DNA of 33,351 nt from Actinomycetes bacterium (GTDB taxonomy: Bacteria; Actinomycetota; Acidimicrobiia; Acidimicrobiales; JAAEMS01), in the NCBI GenBank assembly GCA_024225275.1, contig JAAEMS010000368.1, positions 1-33,351 of the forward strand. The letters are read 5' to 3'. Shown one piece after another: positions 24,454-33,332 of this stretch. A program made the position numbers and the translations under genes. Position 1 is the stretch's first letter; each line of letters begins with the position of its first letter. The notes below the pieces were generated by a model. That model had not been told where the DNA came from, made no database searches, and saw nothing but the letters and a program-made list of their open reading frames with translations.

Positions 24454-24984
24454 TCAGGCGGCGGGTGCCGCCCGACGGACGATGCCCACCACGGTACCGG
24501 CGTAGTGCTTCACTCTGAGTGATTCCCATGCGGTGGGCACGTCGATCTCGCGATCCGACTCGATCACCAGCACATCGGCCGGGACCCTCTCCAGGAGATC
24601 GACCCACCCCGCATAGGCGTACGGCGGGTCGACCAGGCCCACCTCGAACCAGTCGGTGGTGGTGGCCACGAAGGTCTCGGCGTTGCCGGCGATCACTGTC
24701 GACCGGTCACCTTCCTCGAGAATCTCGATGTTCTCCCGCAGCGATTCCAGGGCATCCCGATCGCGCTCGACGAAGGTGACGTGGTCGGCCCCCCGTGACA
24801 GGGCCTCGAGGCCCAGGGCCCCGGTCCCGGCGAAGAGATCCAGCACCCGGATGTCGTCGACGAGCCCGAGGCTACCCAGCGAGTTGAACACCGATTCCCG
24901 CACCCGATCCGATGTGGGCCGAATCCCGTCGTGATCCGGCGACACCAACTGCCGCCGCCGATGGATCCCTGAAACAATACGCAT
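24454..24984 (-). CDS. rsmD: 16S rRNA (guanine966-N2)-methyltransferase RsmD
   Basis: RsmD methylates G966 of 16S rRNA in the 30S subunit. The 176-residue protein starts MRIVSG, the family N-terminus; an in-frame start 27 bases upstream is less likely. Visible motifs are IRPTSDRVRESVFNSL, the SAM site DLFAGTGALGLEALSRGA and the catalytic DPPY. It heads the minus-strand housekeeping block and precedes coaD, as in most bacteria. Confidence 0.95.
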   Translation of the reverse strand: MRIVSGIHRRRQLVSPDHDGIRPTSDRVRESVFNSLGSLGLVDDIRVLDLFAGTGALGLEALSRGADHVTFVERDRDALESLRENIEILEEGDRSTVIAGNAETFVATTTDWFEVGLVDPPYAYAGWVDLLERVPADVLVIESDREIDVPTAWESLRVKHYAGTVVGIVRRAAPAA

Positions 24985-25029
24985 GAGAGGCAATTCTAGA
25001 TCCCGCCCCACTGATCGAGACCTTTGGGA

Positions 25030-25365
25030 TCAGATCAGAGCTCGCTCCCACCAGGCGGCTTCGGCGTGGCGGACCTCGGGGGGTGAGACGGCGACTTCGA
25101 CGCGGCGGGTCGAGGCGAGGGTGCGGCCCGGCGATTCACCGACGGCGAAGGCCAGCTCCTCGACAGTGGGCGGCCGGCCGTATTCGGCGACCCACCATTG
25201 GTGCCAGTCGAGGACCGAAACGTCGAGGGCGTCGACGTCGAATCGGGCCCGGCCGGGCCGCTGGGGGCGGCGTTCGACGATCAGGAGCCGACTGGGGTCG
25301 GTCTCGGTGGCTTCGGCGGTGCCCGTTGGGGCGGTGGCCGCCGGTGTGGTTGTCTGCCCGCTCAC
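25030..25365 (-). CDS. Conserved-looking hypothetical protein
   Basis: This 111-residue protein has strongly GC-biased third codon positions, which supports real coding. Residues 1-25 are Thr/Ala/Pro-rich and probably disordered. The rest is a small acidic domain rich in Trp (LDWHQWWVAEYGRPPTVEEL, then AEAAWWERAL). I recognise no family. It ends 45 bp before rsmD on the same strand and is divergent from the zinc-ribbon gene at 25458. The open frames on the opposite strand here are taken to be shadows. Confidence 0.6.
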   Translation of the reverse strand: MSGQTTTPAATAPTGTAEATETDPSRLLIVERRPQRPGRARFDVDALDVSVLDWHQWWVAEYGRPPTVEELAFAVGESPGRTLASTRRVEVAVSPPEVRHAEAAWWERALI

Positions 25366-25457
25366 GTGGTGGTCTCCAGGATTCAGTGGGCGGTGGTGAA
25401 CCAGCCCATCCGGCTCCTGTCGGCACAGTCGTCTCGGAGTGGAGGAGACTCGGGGTC

Positions 25458-25664
25458 ATGTCCATCCCCCAGACCATCGTGTGCGTCGACTGTGGCGGCA
25501 CCTGCCACCTCCTCGTCGAGCGGCCCCCTGACTATCCCTGGGAGCCGGGTGACGTTGCCGCCTACCGGTGTGTTGACTGTCTGGACCGATGGGACATGGT
25601 CATCGAGGCCGAGGATCTCGACGAGACCGCCGAGCGCGGAGACCTTCCACCCCACCCGACCTGA
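25458..25664 (+). CDS. Small zinc-ribbon-like protein
   Basis: This 68-residue acidic protein has paired cysteines CVDCGGTC (9-16) and CVDC (about 38-41), the pattern of a small treble-clef or zinc-ribbon fold. GGAGGA lies upstream of the ATG at good spacing. A much longer upstream extension in this frame runs antisense to the neighbouring hypothetical gene and is rejected. The function is unknown; such proteins often bind nucleic acid or act as small regulators. Confidence 0.7.
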   Translation: MSIPQTIVCVDCGGTCHLLVERPPDYPWEPGDVAAYRCVDCLDRWDMVIEAEDLDETAERGDLPPHPT

Positions 25665-25707
25665 GCGTCCGCTTGTCGTTCGGGATGACTGACGGCAAGA
25701 TCACACT

Positions 25708-26316
25708 GTGACCACCATCGACGTCTACGCCGACATTGTCTGCCCCTTCGCCTACATCGGGCTCACCCGCATCCTCCAACGCCGCCAGGAGATGGGGCGC
25801 GACGATGTACATCTCCGCATCAGGAGCTGGCCCCTCGAGTGGGTGAACGGCAAGCCGGTCGACCCCCATTTCATCGGTGAGGAGGTCGACGAGATCCGCC
25901 CCCAGGTGGGCGCCGACCTGTTCACCGGCTTCGACGTCGAGGCCTTCCCCGCCAGCTCGGTGCCGGGCCTGGCCCTGACCGCGGTGGCCTACGAGGTATC
26001 CGATCAGGTGGGCGAAGAGGTGGCCATGGGCTTGCGCTCACTCCTGTTCGAGGAGGGCCGCGACGTCATGGATCCGGCCGTCCTGGCCGAGGTGGCGGCC
26101 CGGCACGGCCTTGAAGTCAGCGACGACCCGGAGCCGGTCGTGCGGGCCGAGTTCGAGGGCGGGCAGGGCCGCGGCGTGGTCGGATCGCCTCACTTCTTCG
26201 TGGGCGAAGTGTCGACATTCTGTCCCTCGCTCGACATCCAGCGAGTCGATGGTCACCTCGAGGTCAAGATGGACGAAGCCGCCTTCGAAGCCCTGATCGG
26301 GACCATCTTCGCGTAG
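25708..26316 (+). CDS. DsbA/FrnE-family thioredoxin-fold protein
   Basis: This 202-residue protein of the DsbA-like group (FrnE, 2-hydroxychromene-2-carboxylate isomerase relatives) has a thioredoxin fold with a helical insert. Its active site reads VCPFAYIG (11-18): the second cysteine of the usual CxxC is Ala, so it is unlikely to make disulfides and may act as a glutathione- or thiol-dependent isomerase or transferase. The cis-Pro region GSPHFFV is present (about 160-166). It has no signal peptide and so is cytoplasmic. The GTG start has no ribosome-binding site; a CAAGAT -10-like hexamer at 25696-25701 hints at a leaderless transcript. Confidence 0.88.
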   Translation: MTTIDVYADIVCPFAYIGLTRILQRRQEMGRDDVHLRIRSWPLEWVNGKPVDPHFIGEEVDEIRPQVGADLFTGFDVEAFPASSVPGLALTAVAYEVSDQVGEEVAMGLRSLLFEEGRDVMDPAVLAEVAARHGLEVSDDPEPVVRAEFEGGQGRGVVGSPHFFVGEVSTFCPSLDIQRVDGHLEVKMDEAAFEALIGTIFA

Positions 26317-26387
26317 CGCCCTTCGCGGCGTTCACCAACCGACTTGTTCGCTGGAGGCCCCAAGCTCTACGGCGGGATCAAACCAGC

Positions 26388-28559
26388 TCACCCCTTCAGC
26401 AGGAAGGCGGTGTCGGCTTCGCCGAGGAAGAGGCCGATCTCGTTGGCCAGGAGTTCGTGGCGCTCCAGGGTGGGGTCGGCGGCCACCAAATCGACGGCCA
26501 CCTCGCGGGCCGAGGCTACCCACTGCTTGTCGCGGCGCAGTGACGCCAGCTTGAGGTCGTTGCGGCCCTTTTGGCGCTCGCCCATGATCGTGCCCTCGCC
26601 GCGGAGCTCGAGATCGATCTCGGCCAGCTCGAACCCATCGGTCGTGGCTTCGATGGCTTCGAGGCGGGCCTGGCCCTCAGGGGTCTCGGCCGACGCCAAC
26701 AGGTAGCAGGACGACTCGTCGGCCCCCCGACCCACCCGGCCCCGAAGCTGGTGGAGCTGGGCGATGCCGAAACGGTCGGCGTCGACGATGACCATGATGG
26801 TGGCGTTGGGAACGTCGACCCCCACCTCGATGACGGTGGTGGCGACCAACACGCTCAGCCGCCCCTCGCGGAACTGGCGCATGGTCTCCTCCTTCTCGAC
26901 CGGTGTCACCCGCCCATGGAGCAGACCCAGTGAGAGCCCTTCGAGCTCGTCGGCCCGGAGCCGTTCGAAGACTTCCTCGGCCGACGCGACCTCGAGCTTC
27001 TCGGACTCTTCGATCAGGGGGCACACCACATAGGCCTGACGGCCGGCCACCACCTCGTCGCGGACGTGCTGCCACACCCGGGAGGCATCGAGCCCCTCGT
27101 CTTGTCCCTCTCCGCTCCCCCACCCGGTACGCACCCACTCGGTCCGGATGGGTGTACGCCCCGGCGGCATCTCGTCGAGGACCGAGACGTCGAGATCGCC
27201 GTAGACGGTCATGGCCGCGGTGCGGGGAATGGGGGTGGCCGTCATGACCAGCACATCGGGCACGGTGCCGTCGACGTTCTTCTCGCGTAGGGCGGCCCGC
27301 TGCTCGACCCCGAAACGATGCTGCTCGTCGATGACCACGACCCCGAGCGAGTGGAAGGACACCGCTTCCTGGATGAGGGCATGGGTGCCGATCACGATGT
27401 CGACCCCGCCGGCCACCAGCTCGGCCAGGATGCGGCGACGATCAGGGGTGCTGACCCGGTTGGTCAACAAGTCGACCTTCAGGGGCCGCTCGCCCATGAG
27501 GGTGGCCGAGTCGGGGACCGTGAACCCGTCGAGCAGCTCGGATACGCCCAGGTGGTGCTGCTCGGCCAGGACTTCGGTAGGCGCCATCAACGCGCCCTGG
27601 TGGCCACCCTGTACCGCGTCGAGCATCGAGCTCACGGCCACCACCGTCTTGCCCGAACCCACATCGCCCTGGAGGAGTCGGTGCATGGGCACCGGCTTGG
27701 CCAGATCGGCCTCGATCTCACCGATGACCCGGGCCTGGGCACCGGTCAGGGGAAACGGGAGACGGTCGTGGAAGGCCCGGGTCAGTTCCCCGTCGAGTTG
27801 GTGCTCGACCCCGCGGCTGTCGCGCTCGATGGCCCGCTTGCGCAGGACGAGGGCGAGCTGGATGCGCAACAGCTCGTCGAACACGAGTCGGCGCCGGGCC
27901 ACCTGGATCTCGGCCATCGAGTCGGGGGCGTGGATGCCGTGGTATGCGGCGCTGCGGTTCACGAAGTCGAAGCGGTCGAGCACGGCTTCGGGCAGGGGCT
28001 CGGCGAACCCTCGGCCGTTGTCGACGCGGCGGAGGCTCTCAGCCACCCATTCACCGATCTCGCGGGTGGTGAGCCCGGCCTTCTCCGACTGGGGGTAGAC
28101 GGGCACGATACGGCCGGTCTGGTCGCCCACGAGGTCGACGACGGGGTTCGACATCTGCCGCTTGCCCCGGTACAGGTCGACCTTGCCGAACAGGACAGCT
28201 TCGACGCCAGGCCCCAGCTGCTTCTGTCGCCACGGCTGGTTGAAGAAGGTGATGGCCAGGGTGCCGCTGTGGTCGTGTACCCGGCCGGTGGTCATCTTCA
28301 CCCGCCGGTTGCGGGTGGGCCGCGTGCTCATGGAGTCGATGGTGACCACCACCATGGCCTCCTCACCGGGGGCCAGTTCGGCGATGGGCACCTGGTTGGA
28401 CCGATCGATGTAGCGCCGCGGGTAGTGGGTGAGCAGATCGAGGACCGTGTGGATCTCGAAATGGGTGAGACCCTTCTCCTTCTTCGGCCCCACTCCGTTG
28501 AGGCGTCCGATGGCGATCGCGTCGAGCTCCGCCAGCTCGATTGCCTTCTCGTCAGCCAT
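26388..28559 (-). CDS. recG: ATP-dependent DNA helicase RecG
   Basis: RecG regresses stalled replication forks and branch-migrates Holliday junctions. The 723-residue protein has an N-terminal wedge/OB region (about 30-150), Walker A GDVGSGKT (298-305), the DEQHRFG box, motif III TATPIPRT and motif VI QLRGRVGRG, then the C-terminal TRG region (GEGTIMGERQKGRNDLK). ATG 28559 is chosen; a start at 28946 would extend it over the divergent peroxidase-related gene. It is convergent with the DsbA-like gene (71-bp gap, no clear hairpin) and shares a 39-bp upstream gap with the divergent gene. Confidence 0.96.
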   Translation of the reverse strand: MADEKAIELAELDAIAIGRLNGVGPKKEKGLTHFEIHTVLDLLTHYPRRYIDRSNQVPIAELAPGEEAMVVVTIDSMSTRPTRNRRVKMTTGRVHDHSGTLAITFFNQPWRQKQLGPGVEAVLFGKVDLYRGKRQMSNPVVDLVGDQTGRIVPVYPQSEKAGLTTREIGEWVAESLRRVDNGRGFAEPLPEAVLDRFDFVNRSAAYHGIHAPDSMAEIQVARRRLVFDELLRIQLALVLRKRAIERDSRGVEHQLDGELTRAFHDRLPFPLTGAQARVIGEIEADLAKPVPMHRLLQGDVGSGKTVVAVSSMLDAVQGGHQGALMAPTEVLAEQHHLGVSELLDGFTVPDSATLMGERPLKVDLLTNRVSTPDRRRILAELVAGGVDIVIGTHALIQEAVSFHSLGVVVIDEQHRFGVEQRAALREKNVDGTVPDVLVMTATPIPRTAAMTVYGDLDVSVLDEMPPGRTPIRTEWVRTGWGSGEGQDEGLDASRVWQHVRDEVVAGRQAYVVCPLIEESEKLEVASAEEVFERLRADELEGLSLGLLHGRVTPVEKEETMRQFREGRLSVLVATTVIEVGVDVPNATIMVIVDADRFGIAQLHQLRGRVGRGADESSCYLLASAETPEGQARLEAIEATTDGFELAEIDLELRGEGTIMGERQKGRNDLKLASLRRDKQWVASAREVAVDLVAADPTLERHELLANEIGLFLGEADTAFLLKG

Positions 28560-28598
28560 CCGCCAGACCCTACTGTCACCCTGTGCCAAGCTCGCTCC

Positions 28599-29177
28599 AT
28601 GAGCAAACCGTCTGACCTTCCCATCTCCCGCTTCCCGGTTCCCGAGCTCGGCGACCTGCCCGAAGACATCCGGGAGACCATCCTGACCATCCAGGAGAAG
28701 TCGGGTTTCGTGCCCAACGTGTTCCTGGGCATGGCCCACCGACCCGACGAGCTGCGCGCCTTCTTCGCCCTTCACGACGCCCTCATGGACAAGACCGAGG
28801 GGTTGTCGAAAGCCGAGCGGGAGATGATCGTGGTGGCCACATCGGCGGCCAACGGCTGCCTCTACTGCGTGGTGGCCCACGGGGCGATCCTTCGGATCCG
28901 GGCCAAGAACCCCCTCATCTCCGACCAGCTCGCCACCAATCCTCACAAGGCCGACCTCAGCGAGCGTGAGCAGCAGATCATCGACTTCGCTCTGAAGACG
29001 TGTACCGATTCAGCCTCGATCTCCGACGCCGACATCGACGCCATGCGCAACCACGGCTTCACCACCGACGAGATCTGGGACATTGGCGCCATCACCGCCT
29101 TCTTCGCCATGTCGAACCGGCTGGCCAGCCTGAGCTCCATGCGCCCCAACAACGAGTTCTATTCGATGGGTCGCTGA
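28599..29177 (+). CDS. AhpD-like peroxidase-related protein (carboxymuconolactone decarboxylase fold)
   Basis: This 192-residue protein of the AhpD/CMD superfamily matches the 'uncharacterized peroxidase-related enzyme' type. The active-site motif CLYCVVAH supplies Cys87, Cys90 and His94, with an upstream Glu (Glu73 or Glu75) as in AhpD. Such proteins reduce peroxides or act as disulfide reductases. The ATG lacks an obvious ribosome-binding site, and the 39-bp gap to divergent recG leaves room only for a short or leaderless leader. The much longer open frame upstream is antisense to recG. Confidence 0.9.
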   Translation: MSKPSDLPISRFPVPELGDLPEDIRETILTIQEKSGFVPNVFLGMAHRPDELRAFFALHDALMDKTEGLSKAEREMIVVATSAANGCLYCVVAHGAILRIRAKNPLISDQLATNPHKADLSEREQQIIDFALKTCTDSASISDADIDAMRNHGFTTDEIWDIGAITAFFAMSNRLASLSSMRPNNEFYSMGR

Positions 29178-29183
29178 TCGTCG

Positions 29184-30064
29184 GTGGCTGTCATCGGGCT
29201 CCAGGATCGAGGTTGCCGGCCCTACGCCAACGGCCAGGAGTTCGGTGCCACGGGGGCGTACACGGCGGCCACCTTCCTGGATCGGGCGGGGCTGGTCTTC
29301 CCGCCCGGCCCCGCGCCCGAGGTCGGCGACGGCTGGCTCTACGAGGACGGCTCCAGGGCGGGCTCATGTTCGAGGCGGGCGTGCACTATCGGATCGACTA
29401 CCCCACCACCGACCTCCGGGTCGGGGGATGCGGCCTCCTCGCCCGGCGCGATGCAACGACCTACCTCCGGGGCCAAGGGGCGCCCCGCGGCGTGTACGGC
29501 CTCGGGGTGTCACAGACCGGCAGGCTCCTGCGCCAGATGATGGCCGAGGGCTTCCACCTCGACGATGACAGCTCGGTGTTCGACGGATTGCTGGTCGTGA
29601 TCGCCGGGGCCAAGACCGGAATGTTCAATCGGGTGAGGGCCCCGACCACCCAAAGGTGATCGCCATGAACACCTCGACGGAGTATTGGAGAGGCGACGCA
29701 GACCTCCTCCATGCTGACCGACACCCCGATGTGAGGGTTCACCATGTGGCGGGCACCCAACACTCGGCCGGCGAGGTGCCCCAGACCGATGTCGACCCCG
29801 ATTTCGGGGGCCGGGCCGCGTCTCGCCGAGCCGCTGGGGGTCCACACGGGCTGGAACCGTCGCCACCCCGACATCGGCGCCGACCACGAGCGCATAGTGC
29901 TCCGCGGCATGACAGTCTGGTTCCCCACCTCCCTTCTCGAGGACCGCTTCGACGACCTCGCCGGCTACCTGGCCAGGGTTGAGCCGGTAGTCGACGACCT
30001 CATCGCCCAGGGCTTCGTCCGCGCCGCCGACCGCTGGGGCGAAGCCGCCCTCGGGCGGCAATAG
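29184..30064 (+). pseudogene. Decayed alpha/beta-hydrolase gene (Abhydrolase_10-like)
   Basis: Recognisable family pieces occur in order but in three frames. First comes an N-terminal CRPYANGQEFGATGAY (frame of 29184). Then come HYRIDYPTTDLRVGG, ARRDATTYLRG and the nucleophile-elbow segment GLGVSQTGRLLRQMMAEGF through AGAKTGMFNRV (from about 29366, frame 2). Next is NTSTEYWRGDADLLHADRHP with VRVHHVAGTQHS (frame 1 from about 29665). Last is a C-terminal VHTGWNRRHPDIGADH to a stop at 30064. At least three frame changes and an internal deletion leave about 290 codons, against 450-600 normally. It follows the AhpD-like gene by 6 bp. Confidence 0.85.
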
Positions 30065-30065
30065 C

Positions 30066-30902
30066 TCACTCCCAGAAGTCGAGGGCGGTGCGGATGGTCT
30101 GCTCGTAGGTCTCGAAGTCGCTGCCCACCCTCACGGCGGTGATGAGGTCAGCGTCGTCGCCCACCGGCCACCGGAGTCTGGGCGTGTCGGTGGTGACCGA
30201 TTCGCGGATGACCTGGGCCACCAGCTCCGGCCCTTTGGCCCCCCGTCCGCCGATACCGCCGCGGGCAGCAAGGAATCGGGTGGCGACATCATGGTAGGGC
30301 GACGACTCGCCGAACCCCTCGGCCCGGATACGGCTGCTGTCGAAGTTGGTCTCGAACCCACCGGGCTCGATGGACGTCACCCGGATGCCGAACTGCTTGA
30401 GCTCGAAGTGGGCGGCCTCGGTCAGGGCCTCGACCGCCCACTTGGTCGCCGAATAGATCCCGTCGAAGGGAGTCGACACCACCCCGGCGGTGGAGCTCAC
30501 GTTGGCGATGGCACCGGACCCCTGGTCCCGCATGGCCGGCAGAACAGCCCGCATCATGGCCAGCACACCGAAGACATTCACGTCGAACGCGGCTCGGGTC
30601 TCGGCATCGCTCACTTCCTCGATGGGGCCCTGCACCCCCACACCGGCGTTGTTGACCAGCACGTCGATCCGGCCGTGGCGGTTCAGCACGTCGGCGACGG
30701 CCTCATCGATGGTGGAGGACACCGTCACGTCGAGGGCCTGCACCTCGACCGACCAGCCTTCGGCCTCTGCCTTGGCAACCAACTCGGCCCCGGCTTGGGG
30801 ATTGCGCATGGTGGCAACGACGGTGTCGCCCGCGGCGGCGAACTCCTCAGCGGTCAGCCGGCCGAAGCCGGTGCTGGCTCCGGTGATCAGAACAACGGAC
30901 AT
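30066..30902 (-). CDS. Short-chain dehydrogenase/reductase (classical SDR)
   Basis: This 278-residue NAD(P)-dependent oxidoreductase has a Rossmann fold. The cofactor motif is TGASTGFG (7-14), with NNAG (84-87), catalytic Ser136 or Ser137 and YxxxK (Tyr150, Lys154). Arg33 after the second strand suggests a preference for NADPH. The C-terminal part (about 190-278) is variable and substrate-specific; the substrate is unknown. Its stop lies one base from the end of the convergent decayed hydrolase gene. Confidence 0.93.
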   Translation of the reverse strand: MSVVLITGASTGFGRLTAEEFAAAGDTVVATMRNPQAGAELVAKAEAEGWSVEVQALDVTVSSTIDEAVADVLNRHGRIDVLVNNAGVGVQGPIEEVSDAETRAAFDVNVFGVLAMMRAVLPAMRDQGSGAIANVSSTAGVVSTPFDGIYSATKWAVEALTEAAHFELKQFGIRVTSIEPGGFETNFDSSRIRAEGFGESSPYHDVATRFLAARGGIGGRGAKGPELVAQVIRESVTTDTPRLRWPVGDDADLITAVRVGSDFETYEQTIRTALDFWE

Positions 30903-31083
30903 GGTGGCGCCCCATTCGGTTGGCGGTTGTCCCGGGGATGGGAGTGGCGTGACAAACTAGTCCCCAACCACGGGATCGGCCGACAACGTTCTGTGACCGA
31001 CGTCGCACGAGCGCTCGCTCTGAGTGGCCGGTCCTGCCTAGTCCATCACAAATTCAGATGGTGTGTGCCACTGAAAACGACAA

Positions 31084-31097
31084 CGTAAGCGCTTTCA
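31084..31097. promoter_or_regulatory. LacI/GalR-family-type operator upstream of cold-shock-like gene and pckG
   Basis: CGTAAGCGCTTTCA is centred on the CpG of a perfect AAGCGCTT palindrome. It differs at one position from the LacI-family/cre pattern TGNAANCGNWNNCW. It lies 105 bp before the cold-shock-like start and about 410 bp before pckG. A carbon-source repressor is the likely binder; none is encoded in the window. Confidence 0.5.
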
Positions 31098-31188
31098 TAG
31101 GTCAAGACCGGGAGATTCGTGGATGGTGGGTCATGTGGCCCCTTTCTCGGACATTGCCCGATCGTCTACCCTCCGTTACACCGACTCC

Positions 31189-31193
31189 AGGAG
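31189..31193 (+). promoter_or_regulatory. Ribosome-binding site fixing the cold-shock-like GTG start
   Basis: AGGAG lies 8 nt before GTG 31202. The frame is open further upstream to 31058, but that part has no homology and no ribosome-binding site, so GTG 31202 is chosen. Confidence 0.65.
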
Positions 31194-31201
31194 CTTTCCC
31201 C

Positions 31202-31438
31202 GTGCAGGGATTCATCAAGGCCTACGACCCGGCAACGGGTGACGGCGTCATCCTGACCGACTCCGACCTCACCGAATTCGAGATCGCCCAGGGCGCTCTC
31301 GCCGGTTCGGTGTTTCGGATGCTGCGTCAGGGTCAGCGAGTCGTGTTCGATCTCGATGACAACGGGCTGGCCACCGGGCTGCGCCTCGGCTCCGAGGTCG
31401 ACATGGGAACGCCAGAGTTCGTCGAGAGCGACGGCTGA
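31202..31438 (+). CDS. Cold-shock-domain-like small protein
   Basis: This 78-residue protein has the beginning of a cold-shock OB fold ([20 protein letters not shown], compare the CspA pattern G-x-V-K-W-F-N-x-x-K-G-F-G-F-I). The aromatic RNA-binding motif RNP1 (KGFGFI) is replaced by TGDGVIL, so single-stranded nucleic-acid binding by the classical face is doubtful. A basic stretch [20 protein letters not shown] follows, as in the second half of CSD proteins. It lies 70 bp before pckG on the same strand and probably shares its transcript. Confidence 0.7.
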   Translation: MQGFIKAYDPATGDGVILTDSDLTEFEIAQGALAGSVFRMLRQGQRVVFDLDDNGLATGLRLGSEVDMGTPEFVESDG

Positions 31439-31508
31439 CCGACAACCCAGCCTCCCGGCTGACAGCAATACCGATCACCGGCTCGACCGGGCGGCCACCG
31501 AAGAGACC

Positions 31509-33332
31509 GTGACAACGACGTCGGAGAACAATGTGAGCGGTACGAGCACCAACCAGAAGCTGCTGGCCTGGGTCGATGAATGGGCGGAGATCCTGGAGCC
31601 CGACCACATCGAATGGACCGACGGTTCGGCGGAGGAGTACGACCGGCTGTGCCAGCTCTTGGTCGATGGCGGCACCTTCGAGCGCCTGTCCGACGCCAAG
31701 CGGCCCAACAGCTACCTCGCCCTCTCCGATCCCGGCGACGTGGCCCGCGTCGAGGACCGCACCTATATCTGCTGCGAGCACGAGATCGACGCCGGCCCCA
31801 CCAACAACTGGCGCCCGCCGGCCGAGATGAAGGCCGAGATGGTCGAGCTCTACCGGGGCGCGATGAAGGGCCGCACCATGTACGTGGTGCCCTTCTCCAT
31901 GGGCCCGTTGGGTTCACCCATCGCCCACATCGGCGTCCAGCTCACTGACTCCGCCTATGTGGCCGTCTCCATGCGGATCATGACCCGGATGGGCCAGGGC
32001 GCTCTCGACGTCCTCGGCGCCGACGGGGGCTGGGTCCCCTGCGTCCACTCGGTGGGTATGCCCCTCGCCCCAGGTCAGGCCGATGTCCCGTGGCCGTGTG
32101 ACGCCGAGAGCAAGTACATCACCCACTTCCCCGAGACCCGCGAGATCTGGAGCTACGGCTCGGGCTACGGCGGCAACGCCCTGCTCGGCAAGAAGTGCTT
32201 CGCCCTGCGCATTGCCAGCACCATGGCCCGTGACGATGGCTGGATGGCCGAGCACATGCTCATCCTCGGTCTGACCCCACCCAACGGAGACAAGAAGTAC
32301 ATCGCCGCCGCCTTCCCATCGGCCTGCGGCAAGACCAATATGGCCATGCTCGTTCCCTCCCTGCCCGGCTGGAAGGTCGAGACGGTGGGCGACGACATCG
32401 CCTGGATGAAGTTCGGCGACGACGGCCAGCTCTACGCCATCAACCCCGAGGCCGGTTTCTTCGGCGTAGCTCCCGGCACCTCCGACAAGACCAACTTCAA
32501 CGCCATGGCCAGCGTGGCCTCGAACAGCCTCTTCACCAATGTCGCCAAGACCCCCGACGGCGACGTCTGGTGGGAAGAGATGACCGACGAGCCGCCGGCC
32601 GAGCTCACCGACTGGCGGGGCAACCCCTGGACCCCCGACTCCAAGACCCCGGCGTCGCACCCGAATGCCCGCTTCACCGCTCCGGCGGCCCAGTGCCCGT
32701 CCATCGCCCCAGAGTGGGAAGACCCGGCCGGTGTGCCGATCTCAGCGGTCCTGTTCGGAGGCCGACGCGCCACCAACGTGCCGTTGGCCACCCAGGCCCG
32801 CAACTGGCAGCACGGTGTGTTCCTGGGCTCGATCATGAGCTCGGAGAAGACCGCAGCTGCGGCCGGTGCCATCGGTCAGGTCCGGTTCGACCCCTTCGCC
32901 ATGCTTCCTTTCATGGGCTACAACGTCGGCGACTACATCAACCACTGGCTCGAGATCGGCGAAAAGGCTCCTGACGCCTCGAAGCTGCCCCAGATGTTCT
33001 GGGTGAACTGGTTCCGCAAGAACGACGAAGGCAGGTTCATCTGGCCCGGGTTCGGTGAGAACAGCCGGGTCCTCAAGTGGGTCCTCGAGCGGGTCGCCGG
33101 CGAGGGCGAGGCCACCGAGACCGCCATCGGCCTGGTGCCCACCGCTGGTGCCCTCGAGGTCGACGGACTCGGCCTGTCCGAGGCCGACATGTCCGAGTTG
33201 CTCTCCGTCGACAACGAGTCGTGGCGGGGCGAGATCCCCCTCATCGAAGAACACTACGACTTCATCGGTGAGCGCCTCCCGCCAGCCATGCGCGACGAGC
33301 TCCGCGAGCTCGAGAAGCGCCTGTCGGAGTAG
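31509..33332 (+). CDS. pckG: Phosphoenolpyruvate carboxykinase (GTP)
   Basis: GTP-dependent PEPCK interconverts oxaloacetate and PEP, the entry to gluconeogenesis. The 607-residue protein is nearly the length of the mycobacterial enzyme (606). The substrate-binding region [17 protein letters not shown] and [16 protein letters not shown] are present, with P-loop FPSACGKTN (269-277), kinase-2 GDDIAWM (294-300) and the guanine-site region FWVNWFRK and [13 protein letters not shown] 31509 (GAAGAG close upstream) gives the best length; GTG 31533, with GGAG 6 nt upstream, would remove eight residues and is equally possible. Upstream lie the cold-shock-like gene and a LacI-type operator. Confidence 0.97.
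   Translation: MTTTSENNVSGTSTNQKLLAWVDEWAEILEPDHIEWTDGSAEEYDRLCQLLVDGGTFERLSDAKRPNSYLALSDPGDVARVEDRTYICCEHEIDAGPTNNWRPPAEMKAEMVELYRGAMKGRTMYVVPFSMGPLGSPIAHIGVQLTDSAYVAVSMRIMTRMGQGALDVLGADGGWVPCVHSVGMPLAPGQADVPWPCDAESKYITHFPETREIWSYGSGYGGNALLGKKCFALRIASTMARDDGWMAEHMLILGLTPPNGDKKYIAAAFPSACGKTNMAMLVPSLPGWKVETVGDDIAWMKFGDDGQLYAINPEAGFFGVAPGTSDKTNFNAMASVASNSLFTNVAKTPDGDVWWEEMTDEPPAELTDWRGNPWTPDSKTPASHPNARFTAPAAQCPSIAPEWEDPAGVPISAVLFGGRRATNVPLATQARNWQHGVFLGSIMSSEKTAAAAGAIGQVRFDPFAMLPFMGYNVGDYINHWLEIGEKAPDASKLPQMFWVNWFRKNDEGRFIWPGFGENSRVLKWVLERVAGEGEATETAIGLVPTAGALEVDGLGLSEADMSELLSVDNESWRGEIPLIEEHYDFIGERLPPAMRDELRELEKRLSE

Larger units (their letters stand above)
30903..31201. promoter_or_regulatory. 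299-bp divergent intergenic region (SDR / cold-shock-like and pckG)
   Basis: This is the longest gene-free stretch in the right half. It is less GC-rich than its surroundings. It holds a 10-bp palindrome CGAGCGCTCG (31008-31017), a LacI-type operator (31084-31097), a weak -10 candidate TACCCT (31167-31172) and the ribosome-binding site AGGAG (31189-31193). A GTG-initiated open frame starting at 31058 is the upstream extension of the cold-shock-like gene and is not taken as coding. Confidence 0.6.

Noticed and set aside
27318..28598. Long plus-strand open frame running into the AhpD-like gene
   Set aside because: It is antisense to recG, which has complete helicase motifs; only the part from ATG 28599 shows protein-family homology.
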